Assembly: GCF_035917675.1 (NCBI RefSeq)
Contig: NZ_CP109104.1
Location: 4,402,001 to 4,466,000, forward strand
Direction: 5' to 3'
DNA: 64,000 nucleotides
Source of the DNA: Streptomyces sp. NBC_01775
Lineage (GTDB): Bacteria > Actinomycetota > Actinomycetes > Streptomycetales > Streptomycetaceae
Shown here: piece after piece, positions 52,415-61,546 of the stretch
How positions within the stretch are numbered: the first letter of the stretch is position 1
How the letters are laid out: the number at the start of each line of letters is the position of its first letter
Notes under the pieces: generated by a model
Databases searched by the model: none
What the model was told of the DNA's origin: nothing
What the model saw: only the letters and a program-made list of their open reading frames with translations
Made by a program: the position numbers and the translations under genes

Positions 52415-52468
52415 GTCATCGAGTCTAGGACAGACACCCCGCTGCGCCGAACCGGGGACCTGTGACCT

Positions 52469-53293
52469 TCAGCCCAGTACGGGCAGTACGGCCGACAGGT
52501 CGGAGCGTTCGCCGCTGGCCGACAGGTGGCCGGAGGCGAGCGCTTCGCTCCAGGTCAGGCGGCCTGTGGCGAGGCGCAGCCAGGTGAGCGGGTCCGCCTC
52601 CACGACGTTCGGCGGGGTGCCGCGGGTGTGCCGTGGGCCTTCGATCGCCTGTACGACAGCGAACGGCGGGATCCGCACCTCGACGGAGCCGCCCGGCGCC
52701 TTCGCGGCGAGGGCGTCGGCCAGCAGCCGGACCGTCGCGGCCAGTGCCTGGCGGTCCAGGGCCACCCGGATGCCCGCCGCGCGGGCGAGGTCGTCGCTGT
52801 GGACGACCAGCTCGACCAGTCGCGTCACGGTGAAGTCGAGCATGCGCATCGCGCCGAAGCCGTGCGGGATCAGCAGGTCCTCGCTTACGGCGGACTCGAT
52901 GACGGGCTCCAGGTCGGCGACGGCCTCGTCGATGCGCGCCGCGCCGTCGGCGGAGCGGGCCGCCTCGCCGCGGGTGTCCTCGTCCAGGGCGTCGGCCCGC
53001 GTCGCGGTGGAGACGGCCCAGCGGGAGAGGGAGACCTCGGGCGCCGCGGCGGGGGACCCCGGCCCTGCCAGGTAGCGGGGCACGGCGTCGATCTGGAGCG
53101 CGATGTGCACCAGCAGATGGTGCACGTCCCAGCCGGGGAGCCCGGAGGGCAGCGTGCGCTGCTCGGGCGTGAGCTGGTGCGCGGCGTCGGCGACGGCCTC
53201 GACCTGGTTGATGAGCGCTGCGCGTACCCGTGCCGGGTCGTATGTGCGAGGTTTCCGGTCTCTTCCTGCGGGGGTGCGGTTCGCGGGCGGCAT
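52469..53293 (-). CDS. Mycothiol-dependent maleylpyruvate isomerase-fold / sterol carrier family protein
   Basis: 274 residues. The N-terminal DinB-like four-helix domain (ALINQVEAVADAAHQLTPEQ, then LPGWDVHHLLVHIALQIDAV with metal-binding His) precedes a C-terminal sterol-carrier-like domain (RIPPFAVVQAIEGPRHTRGT, then DPLTWLRLATGRLTWSEALA). Such two-domain proteins are common beside purF in Streptomyces; reaction unknown. The start is the ATG at 53293. Confidence 0.85.
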   Translation of the reverse strand: MPPANRTPAGRDRKPRTYDPARVRAALINQVEAVADAAHQLTPEQRTLPSGLPGWDVHHLLVHIALQIDAVPRYLAGPGSPAAAPEVSLSRWAVSTATRADALDEDTRGEAARSADGAARIDEAVADLEPVIESAVSEDLLIPHGFGAMRMLDFTVTRLVELVVHSDDLARAAGIRVALDRQALAATVRLLADALAAKAPGGSVEVRIPPFAVVQAIEGPRHTRGTPPNVVEADPLTWLRLATGRLTWSEALASGHLSASGERSDLSAVLPVLG

Positions 53294-53303
53294 AGGCGTG
53301 AGA

Positions 53304-53888
53304 TTAGCCGCTGGTCGCCCGGTTGAGCCTCAGCCCGTCCAAGGTGAGATCGAGAAGGCGTTCGGCCTGGTCCCGCTGTTCGGGCCTGCCCGAGGTGAGG
53401 GCGATACCGGCGAGGGCGGCGAACATGTCGGTCGGGCGGATGTCGGGCCGGAGCGTACCGGCGGCGATGCCGGCGTCCAGGAGGGTGGAGAGGGCGGCCT
53501 GGATCAGCTCGTGGCTCTCGGCGTGCGGGTTGCTCCCCGAGGCGACGAGGGCCCGCAGCGCTTCGGCCATGCCGAGTTTGGCGGTGGCGTAGTCGATGAA
53601 GTGGCGCGTCCACGCCCGGAAGGCCTCCTCGGGCGGCAGCGTCTCCAGGAGGGCGGGGGCGGCGTCGCACAGCTGGGCCACCTCGTTGCGGTAGGCCGCC
53701 TCGACCAGGGCTTCCCGGGTCGGGAAGTTGCGGTAGAGGGTGCCGGTGCCCACACCCGCCTCTTTGGCGATGCGCTCGAAGTGCGCCTCCAGCCCTTCCT
53801 CGGTGAACACGCGCACCGCCGCGGCCAGGATCTTGTCCCGGTTGCGCTGCGCGTCAGCCCGCAGCGGACGACCTGCTTCCCGGACCAT
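53304..53888 (-). CDS. TetR family regulator of the divergent SDR gene
   Basis: 194 residues. N-terminal HTH NRDKILAAAVRVFTEEGLEA, then IAKEAGVGTGTLYRNFPTRE, and a helical C-terminal ligand domain. The start ATG has GAGGAGAG 8 bases upstream. Two 20 bp inverted repeats lie between it and the divergent SDR oxidoreductase, so it probably represses both genes. Confidence 0.9.
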   Translation of the reverse strand: MVREAGRPLRADAQRNRDKILAAAVRVFTEEGLEAHFERIAKEAGVGTGTLYRNFPTREALVEAAYRNEVAQLCDAAPALLETLPPEEAFRAWTRHFIDYATAKLGMAEALRALVASGSNPHAESHELIQAALSTLLDAGIAAGTLRPDIRPTDMFAALAGIALTSGRPEQRDQAERLLDLTLDGLRLNRATSG

Positions 53889-53915
53889 CAGCGGCTCTCC
53901 TCGTCACCGGTTGCT

Positions 53916-53969
53916 AAGTGGCGGCACCTCCACTTAACGTGGGGGCAAGAAGTGGCGGGGCCTCCACTT
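53916..53969. promoter_or_regulatory. Two TetR-type operators, AAGTGGcgg-n5-CCACTT
   Basis: AAGTGGCGGCACCTCCACTT (53916-53935) and AAGTGGCGGGGCCTCCACTT (53950-53969) share 6 bp inverted arms and are 34 bp apart centre to centre. They are placed in the 189 bp divergent promoter between TetR and SDR genes. Confidence 0.7.
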
Positions 53970-54077
53970 CCACTGTAGGGCACGGCTTGCCCTGCCCTCA
54001 TTCCTCTCAGGCCTCATGCGGCCTCCGCGGCGGCCTCATCCGGCCACCCCTGGGGCCCTCCCCCGAAAGGACTGCTC

Positions 54078-54812
54078 ATGTCGGGAATCGAAGGCAAGGT
54101 CGTGGCGATCACGGGCGCCGGCAGCGGTATCGGCGAGGCGACCGCGCTCCTGCTCGCCGAGCGTGGCGCGAAGGTCGTGCTCGGGGCGCGGCGCTCGGAG
54201 CGTCTGGACGCTCTGGCCACCCGCATCGAACAGGCGGGCGGTGCCGCCGCCTGGGCCTCCACGGACGTGACGCGGCGCGCGGACCTGGCCAGGCTGGTCG
54301 AGCTGGCCCGCAGCCGGTACGGCAGGCTCGATGTCCTCGTCAGCAACGCCGGGGTCGGCCTCATCTCCCCCCTGGACGAGCTGCGCGTCGAGGACTGGGA
54401 CGAGATGATCGACGTCAATCTCAAGGGCGTGCTGTACGGGATCGCCGCCGCCCTCCCCGTCTTCCGGGAACAGGGCTCCGGGCACTTCGTCAACACCGTC
54501 TCCACCTCCGGGTTGCGCATCGTCCCGTCCCAGTCGGTGTACGCGGCCACGAAGAACGCCGTCCGCACCCTCTCCGAGGGCCTGCGCCAGGAGGCCGGCG
54601 ACAGCCTGCGCGTGACCGTCGTCTCCCCCGGCGCCGTCCGCACGGACTTCGCGGAGCGCATGCAGCCCGCGATGAAGGCCGAGGTCACCAAGATGATGGC
54701 CGACACCGGGCTCTCACCGGACGCGGTGGCCCGCGCCATCGCCTTCGCCGTCGAACAGCCGGATGGGGTCGACGTGGGCGACCTCGTCGTCCGCCCCACC
54801 GCGCAGGGGTGA
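54078..54812 (+). CDS. SDR family NAD(P)-dependent oxidoreductase
   Basis: 244 residues. Classical short-chain dehydrogenase: cofactor motif TGAGSGIGEA, NAG in VSNAGVGLISP, catalytic Ser in NTVSTSG and YAATK with Tyr and Lys, then VVSPGAVRTDF. ARRSE after strand 2 suggests NADP preference. The ATG has AAAGGA 7 bases upstream. Divergent from a TetR regulator with two operators, so it is likely substrate-induced; substrate unknown. Confidence 0.92.
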   Translation: MSGIEGKVVAITGAGSGIGEATALLLAERGAKVVLGARRSERLDALATRIEQAGGAAAWASTDVTRRADLARLVELARSRYGRLDVLVSNAGVGLISPLDELRVEDWDEMIDVNLKGVLYGIAAALPVFREQGSGHFVNTVSTSGLRIVPSQSVYAATKNAVRTLSEGLRQEAGDSLRVTVVSPGAVRTDFAERMQPAMKAEVTKMMADTGLSPDAVARAIAFAVEQPDGVDVGDLVVRPTAQG

Positions 54813-55027
54813 GCGGGTCCCGCGAAGTCCGGTGCGGTTCGGCAGCGCCGAAGGGGCGGGACTGTGTCAAATATGCGGCTCCGCCGCGTGGGCCCGACCA
54901 GCCACGACAAAGTCGCAGGTGACACCCCGGGCTTCCCGCGGAGCGCTCAGGGCGGCGGCGCGGCGCCGGACGGCCTGTGACCTGGAGGTCCGGCCGCCCG
55001 GAGCCGGTGGCCCGTACGAGCGGTGCG

Positions 55028-55065
55028 GTCGCGCACGCCGGGTGAGTCGCGCACGCCGGGTGAGT
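55028..55065. repeat. Two copies of a GTCGCGCACGCCGGGTGA unit
   Basis: 18 bp unit repeated in tandem just beyond the purL stop, in the 267 bp gap between convergent SDR and purL genes. No gene is seen in the gap. Confidence 0.7.
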
Positions 55066-55079
55066 CGCTCCCGTCGGCG

Positions 55080-57350
55080 TCAGCCGAACAGGCTGGGAAT
55101 CGTCGTCTCGTGCTCGCGGCGCAGCTCGGTCAGCGGGATGCTGAACTGGCCCTGGACATCCAGCTCCGCGCCGTCCACGACGCCGATGCGGGCCGCGGGC
55201 ATGCCGCGGGCCGCGCACATGTCGGTGAAGCGGACCTCCTCGCTGCGCGGGATCGCCACCAGCGCGCGGCCCTGCGACTCGGAGAAGAGGAAGACGAACG
55301 GGTCGGTCCCGTCGGGCACCACGATCCGCGCGCCCTTGCCGCCCTTGAGGCAGGACTCGGCGAGCGCCTGCACCAGGCCGCCGTCCGACAGGTCGTGCGC
55401 GGCGTCGGCCATGCCGTCGCGGGAAGCGGAGATGAGGATCTCGGCCAGCAGCCGCTCGCGGTCCAGGTCCACCTTGGGCGGACGGCCGCCCAGGTGGCCG
55501 TGGGCGATCTGCGACCAGGCCGAGCCGCCCAGCTCCTCCTCGGTGTCGCCCAGGAGGTAGATGAACTGCCCCTCCTCGGCGAAGGCCATGGGGGTGCGCC
55601 GGGCCACGTCGTCGATGACACCGAGGACGCCGACGACGGGCGTGGGGTTGATGGCCGCCTCGCCGGTCTGGTTGTAGAGCGAGACGTTGCCGCCGGTGAC
55701 GGGCGTGCCCAGCTCCTTGCAGGCGTCGGCGAGCCCGCGGCACGCCTCGGCGAACTGCCACATGGCCGCCGGGTCCTCGGGCGAGCCGAAGTTGAGGCAG
55801 TCGGTGACGGCCAGGGGGCGCGCACCGGTCGCGGCGACGTTGCGGTACGACTCCGCGAGCGCCAGCCGCGCTCCCTCGTACGGGTCGAGCTTGGCGTAGC
55901 GGCCGTTGCCGTCGGTGGAGACGGCGACGCCGAGGCCGGTCTCGGTGTCGATGCGGATCATGCCGCTGTCCTCGGGCTGGGCGAGGACGGTGTCGCCGAG
56001 CACGTAGCGGTCGTACTGGTCGGTGATCCAGGACTTGGCCGCCTGGTTGGGCGAGGAGAGCAGTGCGAGGGTGGCGGCGCGCAGTTCCTTGCCGTCCGTG
56101 GGACGGGGGAGCTTGGCCGGGTCGTCGGCCTGGAGCGCGTCCTGCCACTCGGGCCGCGCGTAGGGGCGCTCGTAGACGGGGCCCTCGTGGGCGACGGTGC
56201 GCGGGTCGACGTCCACGATCTTCTCGCCGTGCCAGAAGATCTCCAGCCGCTCGCCGTCGGTGACCTCACCGATGACGGTGGCCGTGACCTCCCACTTCTC
56301 GCAGATCTCCAGGAAGCGGTCGACCTTGCCCGGCTCGACCACGGCACACATGCGCTCCTGGGACTCGCTCATCAGGATCTCCTCCGCGGAGAGCGAGGAG
56401 TCGCGCAGCGGCACGGTGTCCAGCTCGACCTGCATGCCGCCCGAGCCGTTGGAGGCCAGCTCGCTGGTGGCACAGGACAGCCCGGCGGCGCCCAGGTCCT
56501 GGATGCCGACGACGAGGTCGGCGTGGAACGCCTCCAGGGTGCACTCGATGAGCAGCTTCTCCTGGAAGGGATCGCCGACCTGGACGGCGGGACGCTTGCT
56601 CGGCTTCGCGTCGTCGAAGGTCTCCGACGCCAGGATCGAGGCGCCGCCGATGCCGTCACCGCCGGTCCTGGCTCCGTAGAGGACGACCTTGTTGCCGGTG
56701 CCCGCGGCCTTCGCGAGGTGGATGTCCTCGTGCTTCATAACGCCCACGCACAGCGCGTTGACCAGCGGGTTGCCCTGGTAGCAGTCGTCGAAGACGACCT
56801 CGCCGCCGATGTTGGGCAGGCCCAGACAGTTGCCGTAGCCGCCGATGCCCGCCACGACTCCGGGCAGCACCCGCTTGGTGTCGGGGTGGTCGGCGGCGCC
56901 GAAGCGCAGCGGGTCCATCACGGCGACGGGGCGGGCGCCCATGGCGATGATGTCGCGCACGATGCCGCCGATACCGGTGGCCGCGCCCTGGTAGGGCTCC
57001 ACGTAAGAGGGGTGGTTGTGCGACTCGACCTTGAAGGTGACGGCGTAGCCCTGGCCGACGTCCACGACGCCCGCCTGCTCGCCGATGCCCACCAGCATGG
57101 CCTCGGCGCCGGGGCCCTCGGTGGGTGCCTTCTCGCCGAACTGCTTGAGGTGGACCTTGCTGCTCTTGTACGAGCAGTGCTCGGACCACATGACGGAGTA
57201 CATCGCCAGCTCGGCACCGGTGGGGCGACGGCCGAGGATCTCGCGCACGCGGGCGTACTCGTCCTCCTTCAGGCCCAGTTCGGCCCAGGGGAGGTCGGTT
57301 TCGGGAGTCTGCTCCGCGTGCTCGACGGTGTCCAGGCTCTGGGAAGTCAT
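55080..57350 (-). CDS. purL: PurL, FGAM synthase synthetase subunit (small form)
   Basis: 756 residues, the small PurL that works with PurQ and PurS to convert FGAR to FGAM with glutamine nitrogen and ATP. Blocks are [60 protein letters not shown] and [20 protein letters not shown]. The ATG at 57350 overlaps the purQ stop by 4 bp, so translation is coupled. Confidence 0.96.
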   Translation of the reverse strand: MTSQSLDTVEHAEQTPETDLPWAELGLKEDEYARVREILGRRPTGAELAMYSVMWSEHCSYKSSKVHLKQFGEKAPTEGPGAEAMLVGIGEQAGVVDVGQGYAVTFKVESHNHPSYVEPYQGAATGIGGIVRDIIAMGARPVAVMDPLRFGAADHPDTKRVLPGVVAGIGGYGNCLGLPNIGGEVVFDDCYQGNPLVNALCVGVMKHEDIHLAKAAGTGNKVVLYGARTGGDGIGGASILASETFDDAKPSKRPAVQVGDPFQEKLLIECTLEAFHADLVVGIQDLGAAGLSCATSELASNGSGGMQVELDTVPLRDSSLSAEEILMSESQERMCAVVEPGKVDRFLEICEKWEVTATVIGEVTDGERLEIFWHGEKIVDVDPRTVAHEGPVYERPYARPEWQDALQADDPAKLPRPTDGKELRAATLALLSSPNQAAKSWITDQYDRYVLGDTVLAQPEDSGMIRIDTETGLGVAVSTDGNGRYAKLDPYEGARLALAESYRNVAATGARPLAVTDCLNFGSPEDPAAMWQFAEACRGLADACKELGTPVTGGNVSLYNQTGEAAINPTPVVGVLGVIDDVARRTPMAFAEEGQFIYLLGDTEEELGGSAWSQIAHGHLGGRPPKVDLDRERLLAEILISASRDGMADAAHDLSDGGLVQALAESCLKGGKGARIVVPDGTDPFVFLFSESQGRALVAIPRSEEVRFTDMCAARGMPAARIGVVDGAELDVQGQFSIPLTELRREHETTIPSLFG

Positions 57351-58024
57351 GAGGTGACCAGCTTCTTCAAGGCCGAGGTGAAGAAACCGAGCCCGTCGGT
57401 CGTCGGCCCGGTCAGGGCCTCGACGGCGTGCTCGGGGTGGGGCATGAGACCGACCACGTTCCCGGCCTCGTTGGTGATGCCGGCGATGTCGCGGCGCGAG
57501 CCGTTGGGATTGCCGCCCTGGTAGCGGGCGACGACGCGGCCCTCGGCCTCCAGCGCGTCGAGAGTGTGCTCGTCGGCGACGTAACCGCCCTCGCCGTTCT
57601 TGAGGGGGACGGTGATCTCCTGGCCGCGCGCGTAGTCGAGCGTCCACGCGGTGTCCGCGTTCTCGACGGTCAGCCGCTGGTCGCGGCACAGGAAGTGCAG
57701 GTGATCGTTACGCGTCAGCGCGCCCGGCAGCAGATGGGATTCACACAGGACCTGGAAGCCATTGCAGATGCCGAGCACCGGCATTCCGGCCTTCGCCTGT
57801 TCGATGATCGTCTGCATGACGGGCGAGAAGCGGGCAATTGCACCGCAGCGCAGATAGTCGCCATAGGAGAATCCGCCGGGCAGAACGACGGCGTCCACTT
57901 GGTGCAGATCCTTGTCGCGGTGCCACAGCGCGACCGCTTCACCGCCGGCGATGCCGACGGCGCGCCGTGCGTCACGGTCGTCGAGGGAGCCGGGAAATGT
58001 GACGACGCCGATACGGGTGGTCAC
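57347..58024 (-). CDS. purQ: PurQ, FGAM synthase glutaminase subunit
   Basis: 225 residues. Class I glutamine amidotransferase: [18 protein letters not shown], nucleophile Cys in [11 protein letters not shown] and His-Glu in [10 protein letters not shown]. Supplies ammonia to PurL. The GTG at 58024 overlaps the purS stop (GTGA). Confidence 0.96.
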   Translation of the reverse strand: MTTRIGVVTFPGSLDDRDARRAVGIAGGEAVALWHRDKDLHQVDAVVLPGGFSYGDYLRCGAIARFSPVMQTIIEQAKAGMPVLGICNGFQVLCESHLLPGALTRNDHLHFLCRDQRLTVENADTAWTLDYARGQEITVPLKNGEGGYVADEHTLDALEAEGRVVARYQGGNPNGSRRDIAGITNEAGNVVGLMPHPEHAVEALTGPTTDGLGFFTSALKKLVTS

Positions 58025-58323
58025 GCCACGGCTCCTTCGGAGTCGGCGTCCGCTTCGACCAGGCGCTCGACACCTTCGGCGTCCGTGACCCGGACGGTGA
58101 AGTCCTCGATCACGGTGTTGGCGAGAAACGTCTCCGCCAGTTCACGGATACGGGCGAGGGCGGCCCGGTCGACGGGGCCCTCCACTTCCAGCTCGAAGCG
58201 CTTGCCCTGGCGGACATCGGAGATTCCCTCGAAGCCCAGACGGGGCAGTGCGCGGTGCACCGCCTGTCCTTGGGGGTCGAGGATCTCCGGCTTCAGCATG
58301 ACGTCGACCACGACGCGAGCCAC
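58021..58323 (-). CDS. purS: PurS, FGAM synthase assembly subunit
   Basis: 100 residues against about 80 usual, with an acidic C-terminal tail. [20 protein letters not shown], then [20 protein letters not shown], is the conserved PurS signature. Promotes assembly of the PurL-PurQ complex. GTG start with AGGAG 6 bases upstream; first gene of purSQL. Confidence 0.95.
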   Translation of the reverse strand: MARVVVDVMLKPEILDPQGQAVHRALPRLGFEGISDVRQGKRFELEVEGPVDRAALARIRELAETFLANTVIEDFTVRVTDAEGVERLVEADADSEGAVA

Positions 58324-58685
58324 GGGGTACTCCTAGTGCTTAGCGGGGGCGCTGCGCTGGCCAGCGTACCCGCCATGAGATTCTACGCGCGTTGATATAG
58401 GTGACGATCCTGTTGGGACTTCGCGTAGCACTGGGAAAACGGCCCGGAAAAAAGTATGGTCCCGATTGCGGCCGGAAGCCGATCTGAATTCCGTCGGCCC
58501 ACAATCTCTGTGCGCCTGCCGCGATCCGAAGCACAGCAGAATAAGGACCCCGTCCCCTATCCGGACTCGCCCGTATACCGGCTTGTCGCCTCCGGCGGCC
58601 CCGGCCGGACTTGTCAGCGGAGCCGCGCAGGACGCGGTAATGCCGGGTGATCCCTTTAACATTCCTGAAGGAAGGACCGATATCC
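58324..58685. other. Divergent promoter region purS / lsr2
   Basis: 362 bp, in places AT-rich (around 58375-58465 and 58650-58680), with no gene. It should hold the promoters of both purSQL and lsr2. No riboswitch fold is recognised. Confidence 0.5.
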
Positions 58686-59003
58686 GTGGCACAGCGCGTA
58701 GTGGTCACACTCTCCGATGACATCGACGGCGGAGAAGCGGCGGAAACGGTCACCTTCGGCCTTGACGGCAGGTCCTACGAGATCGACCTGACCACCGACA
58801 ACGCCAAGCGTCTCCGTACCGAACTCGCCCCCTTCGTCGAAGCCGGACGCAAGCGGGCGAAGTCGGGCAAGACCTACCACCGTACGTCCGTAGCACCCGA
58901 CCCCCGCGCGGTGCGGGCCTGGGCGGAGTCCAACGGCTTCGAGGTACCGGCCCGGGGCCGCATTCCCAAGAAGGTCTACGAAGCGTTCAACGCCTCGCGC
59001 TGA
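58686..59003 (+). CDS. lsr2: Lsr2 family nucleoid-associated protein
   Basis: 105 residues. The N-terminal dimerisation strand region MAQRVVVTLSDDIDGGEAAE, then FGLDGRSYEIDL, a linker, and a C-terminal DNA-binding part with the AT-hook-like motif ARGRIP (RGR core). Lsr2 silences AT-rich foreign DNA in actinobacteria. The GTG start has GAAGGA about 10 bases upstream. Confidence 0.93.
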   Translation: MAQRVVVTLSDDIDGGEAAETVTFGLDGRSYEIDLTTDNAKRLRTELAPFVEAGRKRAKSGKTYHRTSVAPDPRAVRAWAESNGFEVPARGRIPKKVYEAFNASR

Positions 59004-59141
59004 GCGCCACCTTCGGGTGACACCGAGCCGCGCACCTCCCGGCCCGGGCCCCGCACCTCCCGACTTGCCATGCACCCCGGTTGATCGGCTAGAGTTCACA
59101 TCACGCCGCGAGGGAGCCCCCCGGGAAACCTCACGAAGCGC

Positions 59142-59213
59142 GCGGGTGTAGCTCAGTAGTAGAGCGCCCTCTTTCCAAGAGGGAGGCGCAGTGTGCGATT
59201 CCTGTCACCCGCT
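59142..59213 (+). tRNA. tRNA-Gly (TCC) with atypical T-loop
   Basis: Acceptor GCGGGTG/CACCCGC with discriminator T, D-arm GCTC...GAGC, anticodon stem CCCTC/GAGGG and loop TTTCCAA with anticodon TCC. The T-arm reads GCAGTGTGCGATTCCTGT. The conserved GTTCRA is absent, replaced by GTGCGA with an extra base. Weak EF-Tu binding is expected by analogy with staphylococcal cell-wall tRNA-Gly. Confidence 0.88.
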
Positions 59214-59291
59214 CTCCAATACCGTCCTTCGGTCGGAAACGATCAGGTAGGGTATTGGTCGCACCACTCGGTGAAAGCCGGGTGGCGGCAG

Positions 59292-59364
59292 GCGGACGTA
59301 GCTCAGTTGGTAGAGCGCAACCTTGCCAAGGTTGAGGTCGCGAGTTCGAGCCTCGTCGTCCGCT
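59292..59364 (+). tRNA. tRNA-Gly (GCC), copy 1
   Basis: Acceptor GCGGACG/CGTCCGC, anticodon loop TTGCCAA with anticodon GCC, normal T-arm GCGAGTTCGAGCCTCGT, discriminator T. Identical to the copy at 63736. Confidence 0.97.
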
Positions 59365-59370
59365 CAGAGA

Positions 59371-59400
59371 AAGGGCCCCGGTCTTCGGACCGGGGCCCTT
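59371..59400 (+). terminator. UUCG-loop terminator of tRNA-Gly copy 1
   Basis: 13 bp perfect stem AAGGGCCCCGGTC/GACCGGGGCCCTT with loop TTCG. Confidence 0.85.
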
Positions 59401-59594
59401 CATCGTTTTCCGCACCGGGCCGCCGGGCCCCTTTCCAGCGGCTCGGTTTTCCGACGGCTCGGCGTTCCGGCCCGGATGGGACGTTCCGGATGACACGCTC
59501 CGAATGACACGTTCCGGCCCGGATGACATTCGTCATCAGCAACGATGACGCCCCGCACTGCCCGAGGCGCCCGCACGGCGGAAACCTTGAGGGC

Positions 59595-60629
59595 ATGGAC
59601 GCAATCGAGGTCGAAGGACTCAAACGCCGGTACGCGGCGGGCAAGAGCGGCGCCTTCGAAGCCGTACGGGACATCTCGTTCTCCGTACGCGAGGGAGAGA
59701 TCTTCGCACTGCTGGGCACGAACGGGGCGGGCAAGACCTCCACCGTGGAGGTGCTGGAAGGGCTGGCCCGGGCGAGCGAGGGCAGCGTGCGGGTGCTCGG
59801 GCTCGACCCGTACACCCAGCGCGCCTACGTACGCCCCCGGACCGGCGTCATGCTCCAGGAGGGTGGCTTCCCCTCCGAGCTGACCGTCGCGGAGACGGCC
59901 AGGATGTGGGCGGGGGTCACCAGCGAGGCCAGGCCGGAGAGCGAGGCACTCGCGCTGGTCGGGCTCAGCAAGCGCGCCGGCGTACGGGTCAAGCAGCTGT
60001 CCGGCGGCGAACGTCGGCGGCTGGATCTGGCGCTGGCGCTGATCGGACGGCCCGAGGTGCTGTTCCTGGACGAGCCGACGACCGGCATGGACCCCGAAGG
60101 GCGGCGCGACACCGCCGATCTGGTGCGCGAGCTGCGCGCCCAGGGCACGACCGTGCTGCTGACGACGCACTACCTGGAGGAGGCCGAGCAGCTCGCCGAC
60201 CGGCTCGCGATCATGCAGGCCGGGCGGATCGTGGCGGCCGGCACCCCGGAACAGGTGGTGGCGGAGCGGCCCTCGCGGATCTCCTTCCGGCTGCCGGCGG
60301 GGGTCTTGCCGGAGCGGCTGCCACTGTCCGTGCCCGCCGCCGTCGAGGGGCGCACGGTGTCCGTCAAGACCGACGCGTTGCAGCGTTCGCTGACCGAACT
60401 GCTGCTGTGGGCACGGGAGGCGGACGTCGAGCTGGAGGGCTTGCAGGCCCGCGCCGCCTCGCTGGAAGAGGCGTTTCTGGAGATCGCCCAGGCCGGCCAC
60501 CGGTACGAGGACGAGCACGGGAACGGGAACGGTCTGGGGAGCGCGTCCGGCGGGCACGGAGATTCCGCCGGACACCAGGGTCCGGACCGCGGCGAAGGTA
60601 CGAGGACGAAGGCGGGGATGCGGGTATGA
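59595..60629 (+). CDS. ABC transporter ATP-binding protein
   Basis: 344 residues. Motifs are LLGTNGAGKTSTVEVLEG (Walker A), KQLSGGERRRLDLALAL (signature), VLFLDEPTTGMDP (Walker B) and TTHYLEEAEQLADR. The C-terminal extension ends in a Gly/Asn/His-rich tail. The ATG at 59595 is chosen where the ABC domain starts (MDAIEVEGLKRRY); an upstream ATG at 59523 has no better ribosome binding site. The stop overlaps the permease start (ATGA). Together with the following kinase and regulator it forms an exporter/two-component cassette, typical of antibiotic or envelope-stress response. Confidence 0.92.
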   Translation: MDAIEVEGLKRRYAAGKSGAFEAVRDISFSVREGEIFALLGTNGAGKTSTVEVLEGLARASEGSVRVLGLDPYTQRAYVRPRTGVMLQEGGFPSELTVAETARMWAGVTSEARPESEALALVGLSKRAGVRVKQLSGGERRRLDLALALIGRPEVLFLDEPTTGMDPEGRRDTADLVRELRAQGTTVLLTTHYLEEAEQLADRLAIMQAGRIVAAGTPEQVVAERPSRISFRLPAGVLPERLPLSVPAAVEGRTVSVKTDALQRSLTELLLWAREADVELEGLQARAASLEEAFLEIAQAGHRYEDEHGNGNGLGSASGGHGDSAGHQGPDRGEGTRTKAGMRV

Positions 60630-61444
60630 GCGCCGTGACCGGAACACCGGGCCGGGCCCAGGCCAAGGGCGCCAGGACGAGCGGGCTCTCCGGGCGGCGG
60701 CTGGGCGCGCTCGCGCGGGCGGAGATGACGCTGCTGCTGCGTAACAGGTCGGCGCTGTTCGTGGCTCTCGTCGTGCCGATCATGCTGACCTTCTCCATCA
60801 AGTCGACCGTCGAGCAGGCCGACCTGTCCGGCACCGGGCTGTCGATGGGCACCACGGTGGTGCCGGGGTCGGTGGCGATGGTGCTGGTCTTCGCCATCTA
60901 CAGCAACCTCGTCGGCGTCTACGTCGCACGGCGCGAGGAGCTGGTCCTCAAGCGGCTGCGCACCGGTGAGGCCAACGACCTGGAGATCCTCGGGGCCGCC
61001 GCGCTGCCCGCCGTGACCGTCGGGCTCGCGCAGTGCGTGCTGCTGCTGGCCGGCGGGGCCGCCGTACTGGACGTGGGCGCCCCGGCGCGGCCCGACCTGA
61101 TCGTCGCGGGCGTGGTGCTGGGCATCGTGATGATGGCCTCGCTGGCCGCCGCCTCCACGGTCTTCACCCGCAGTGCCGAGATGGCGCAGCTGACACCGAT
61201 GCCCCTGATGATGCTGACGTTCATCGGCTCCGGGGTCTTCGTCCCGCTGGAGGTGCTGCCCGACCAGCTGGCCGAGGCGTTCCGCTGGCTGCCCATGACG
61301 CCGGTCATGGACCTGGTGCGCGGCGGCTGGACCGAGCAGCTCAGCGGTGCCGGGACGCTGCGGGCGCTGGCCGTCGCGGTGGCCTGGATCGCCCTGGGCG
61401 CGTACACGGTCCGACGGCGCTTCCGCTGGGAGCCTCGCCGCTGA
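60626..61444 (+). CDS. ABC-2 type transporter permease
   Basis: 272 residues with six hydrophobic segments, including ALFVALVVPIMLTFSI at the first helix and the conserved FIGSGVFVPLEVLPDQL, then FRWLPMTPVMDLVRGGW, before the last helix. ATG overlaps the ATPase stop. Forms the exporter with the preceding ATPase. Confidence 0.92.
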   Translation: MSAVTGTPGRAQAKGARTSGLSGRRLGALARAEMTLLLRNRSALFVALVVPIMLTFSIKSTVEQADLSGTGLSMGTTVVPGSVAMVLVFAIYSNLVGVYVARREELVLKRLRTGEANDLEILGAAALPAVTVGLAQCVLLLAGGAAVLDVGAPARPDLIVAGVVLGIVMMASLAAASTVFTRSAEMAQLTPMPLMMLTFIGSGVFVPLEVLPDQLAEAFRWLPMTPVMDLVRGGWTEQLSGAGTLRALAVAVAWIALGAYTVRRRFRWEPRR

Positions 61445-61546
61445 AGGGGCGCGCGGATACCGCTGGGGGCTGGGCCCTGAGAAGCGGGCCGGGGGTTCGG
61501 GGATGCCACGTAGGGTGAGGGGCGCTCGGGAGACGGGAGGCGGCCG

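Noticed and set aside
58324..58685. Possible purine riboswitch upstream of purS
   Set aside because: No purine or PreQ/ykkC-type conserved core was recognised; the gap is better explained as a divergent promoter region.
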